From positions 124,001 to 188,000 of the forward strand of contig JAKCOZ010000254.1 of the NCBI GenBank assembly GCA_022605955.1: a DNA stretch of 64,000 bases. Direction: 5' to 3'. The notes under the pieces were generated by a model. The model worked only from the letters and a program-made list of their open reading frames with translations. It was not told the origin of the DNA and did no database searches. The position numbers were made by a program, and so were the translations under genes. The DNA is from Rallus limicola (Eukaryota > Chordata > Aves > Gruiformes > Rallidae). This document shows positions 62,801 through 64,000 of the stretch, in pieces; position 1 is the stretch's first letter, and every line of letters starts with the position of its first letter.

Positions 62801-64000
62801 GAAGCTAGGCCTGAAAGGCATAGCTTGTCTGAAACCTCCTAACAGGACACACGAGCAGACCCTGTCACTTTGGCTCTCAGCCTTTTCCTTTGCCTGGAAA
62901 GAGGGAACATGCCTGGAACCTCCTACGGTGCTTTTCTCGGCCCTAGCAGACTGCAGTTCAAAACATGCTAAACGTCCAGCAATAACTCCCAAAGTAAAGA
63001 AGCTAGGCCTGAAAGGCATAGCTTGTCGGAAACCTCCTAACAGGACACACGAGCAGACCCTGTCACTTTGGCTCTCAGCCTTTTCCTTTGCCTGGAAAGA
63101 GGGAACATGCCTGGAACCTCCTACGGTGCTTTTCTCGGCCCTAGCAGACTGCAGTTCAAAACATGCTAAACGTCCAGCAATAACTCCCAAAGTAAAGAAG
63201 CTAGGCCTGAAAGGCATAGCTTGTCGGAAACCTCCTAACAGGACACACGAGCAGACCCTGTCACTTTGGCTCTCAGCCTTTTCCTTTGCCTGGAAAGAGG
63301 GAACATGCCTGGAACCTCCTACGGTGCTTTTCTCGGCCCTAGCAGACTGCAGTTCAAAACATGCTAAACGTCCAGCAATAACTCCCAAAGTAAAGAAGCT
63401 AGGCCTGAAAGGCATAGCTTGTCTGAAACCTCCTAACAGGACACACGAGCAGACCCTGTCACTTTGGCTCTCAGCCTTTTCCTTTGCCTGGAAAGAGGGA
63501 ACGTGCCTGGATCCTCCTACGGTGCTTTTCTCGGCCCTAGCAGACTGCAGTTCAAAACATGCTAAACGTCCAGCAATAACTCCCAAAGTAAAGAAGCTAG
63601 GCCTGAAAGGCATAGCTTGTCTGAAACCTCCTAACAGGACACACGAGCAGACCCTGTCACTTTGGCTCTCAGCCTTTTCCTTTGCCTGGAAAGAGGGAAC
63701 ATGCCTGGAACCTCCTACGGTGCTTTTCTCGGCCCTAGCAGACTGCAGTTCAAAACATGCTAAACGTCCAGCAATAACTCCCAAAGTAAAGAAGCTAGGC
63801 CTGAAAGGCATAGCTTGTCTGAAACCTCCTAACAGGACACACGAGCAGACCCTGTCACTTTGGCTCTCAGCCTTTTCCTTTGCCTGGAAAGAGGGAACAT
63901 GCCTGGAACCTCCTACGGTGCTTTTCTCGGCCCTAGCAGACTGCAGTTCAAAACATGCTAAACGTCCAGCAATAACTCCCAAAGTAAAGAAGCTAGGCCT
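59814..64000 (+). repeat. Terminal array domain: about 21 monomers, runs off the window
   Basis: No indels. It resembles the block after the first deletion junction: GAAGCAAGG lies 13 monomers plus 22 bp downstream of this junction (62410) and 12 monomers plus 22 bp downstream of the first (28478). CACCAGCAG is absent. Private changes include CCTAAAAGG near 62446 and GGATCC near 63511, which adds a BamHI sequence. The last 35 bases are the start of monomer 325, so the array continues to the right. Confidence 0.85.
62410..63505 (+). repeat. Variant cassette B, copy 4
   Basis: GAAGCAAGG (62410), GTGCC (near 62513), AACGACC (62777, 367 bp on), two CGG units (near 63030 and 63227) and GTGCC (near 63503), in the same order and spacing as at 28478 and 47290. 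Confidence 0.85.

Larger units (their letters stand above)
1..64000 (+). repeat. 198-bp tandem satellite array, 324 monomers plus 35 bp
   Basis: The same 198-bp unit repeats head to tail from the first to the last base with no interruption and no inversion. Phase was followed through the window: 64000 bp plus 187 bp of net deletion equals 324 x 198 + 35, so every length change is accounted for. Adjacent copies typically differ by zero to four substitutions. Consensus G+C is 50.0%, with four CpG against about twelve expected. Each unit has one PstI and, usually, one StuI site. The length is close to a nucleosome repeat. By general knowledge of satellites this fits centromeric or pericentromeric heterochromatin of a vertebrate-like genome; that placement and the host are inference. 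I do not recognise the family. The strand given is only the reading direction used here. Confidence 0.97.

Noticed and set aside
1..64000. CRISPR array
   Set aside because: The repeat is 198 bp and directly contiguous, with no spacers and no cas genes; composition is eukaryote-like.
1..64000. CENP-B box in the monomer
   Set aside because: I looked for the conserved TTCG...A..CGGG core on both strands of the consensus; no TTCG occurs on either strand, so the known box is absent. The only TTCG noticed is a private variant near 49785 without the rest of the motif.
1..64000. Transposable element or retrovirus inside the array
   Set aside because: No break in the 198-bp phase large enough for an insertion exists; all length changes are at most 64 bp.

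Overview
The whole window is one uninterrupted head-to-tail satellite DNA array. The monomer is 198 bp, every copy lies in the same orientation, and there is no unique sequence, transposon, RNA gene or credible protein gene anywhere in the 64 kb. I tracked the repeat phase from base 1 to base 64000: the window equals 324 monomers plus 35 bp, and the length closes exactly once every indel I located (net -187 bp) is counted. A unit matching the apparent consensus lies at 595-792. The consensus is 50.0% G+C (A55 C57 G42 T44) with 4 CpG where about 12 are expected (ratio about 0.33), one PstI site (CTGCAG) and one StuI site (AGGCCT) per unit. Unit size near a nucleosome repeat, CpG depletion, length and near-identity of copies suggest (peri)centromeric or other heterochromatic satellite of a vertebrate-like, CpG-methylating eukaryote. 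I do not recognise the family and cannot name the species.

Layout. (1) 1-15182: 76.7 monomers with no indel, carrying domain-specific variants and internal multi-monomer duplications. (2) 15183-18772: starts at a private 1-bp deletion; new variant types appear. (3) 18773-26079: two higher-order repeat (HOR) copies, each opening with a +1 A marker; the second ends at a 64-bp deletion. (4) 26080-32640: a block with an internal 21-monomer (4158 bp) duplication. (5) 32641-37757: a tract holding a cluster of about 14 small, mostly homopolymer indels, unlike anything else in the window and probably consensus error. (6) 37758-41679: regular monomers. (7) 41680-58887: three more HOR copies of 49, 20 and about 18 monomers. 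(8) 58888-59813: a 926-bp five-monomer block bounded by copies of the same 64-bp deletion. (9) 59814-64000: regular monomers running off the window.

Very long stop-free frames exist on both strands (up to 5021 codons). They follow from 198 being 66 x 3 and the consensus lacking stops in one frame per strand; I do not call them genes. The interest lies in the HOR architecture, the recurrent deletion junction, an ancient internal duplication inside the monomer, and the suspicious indel-rich tract. I found no new gene system.
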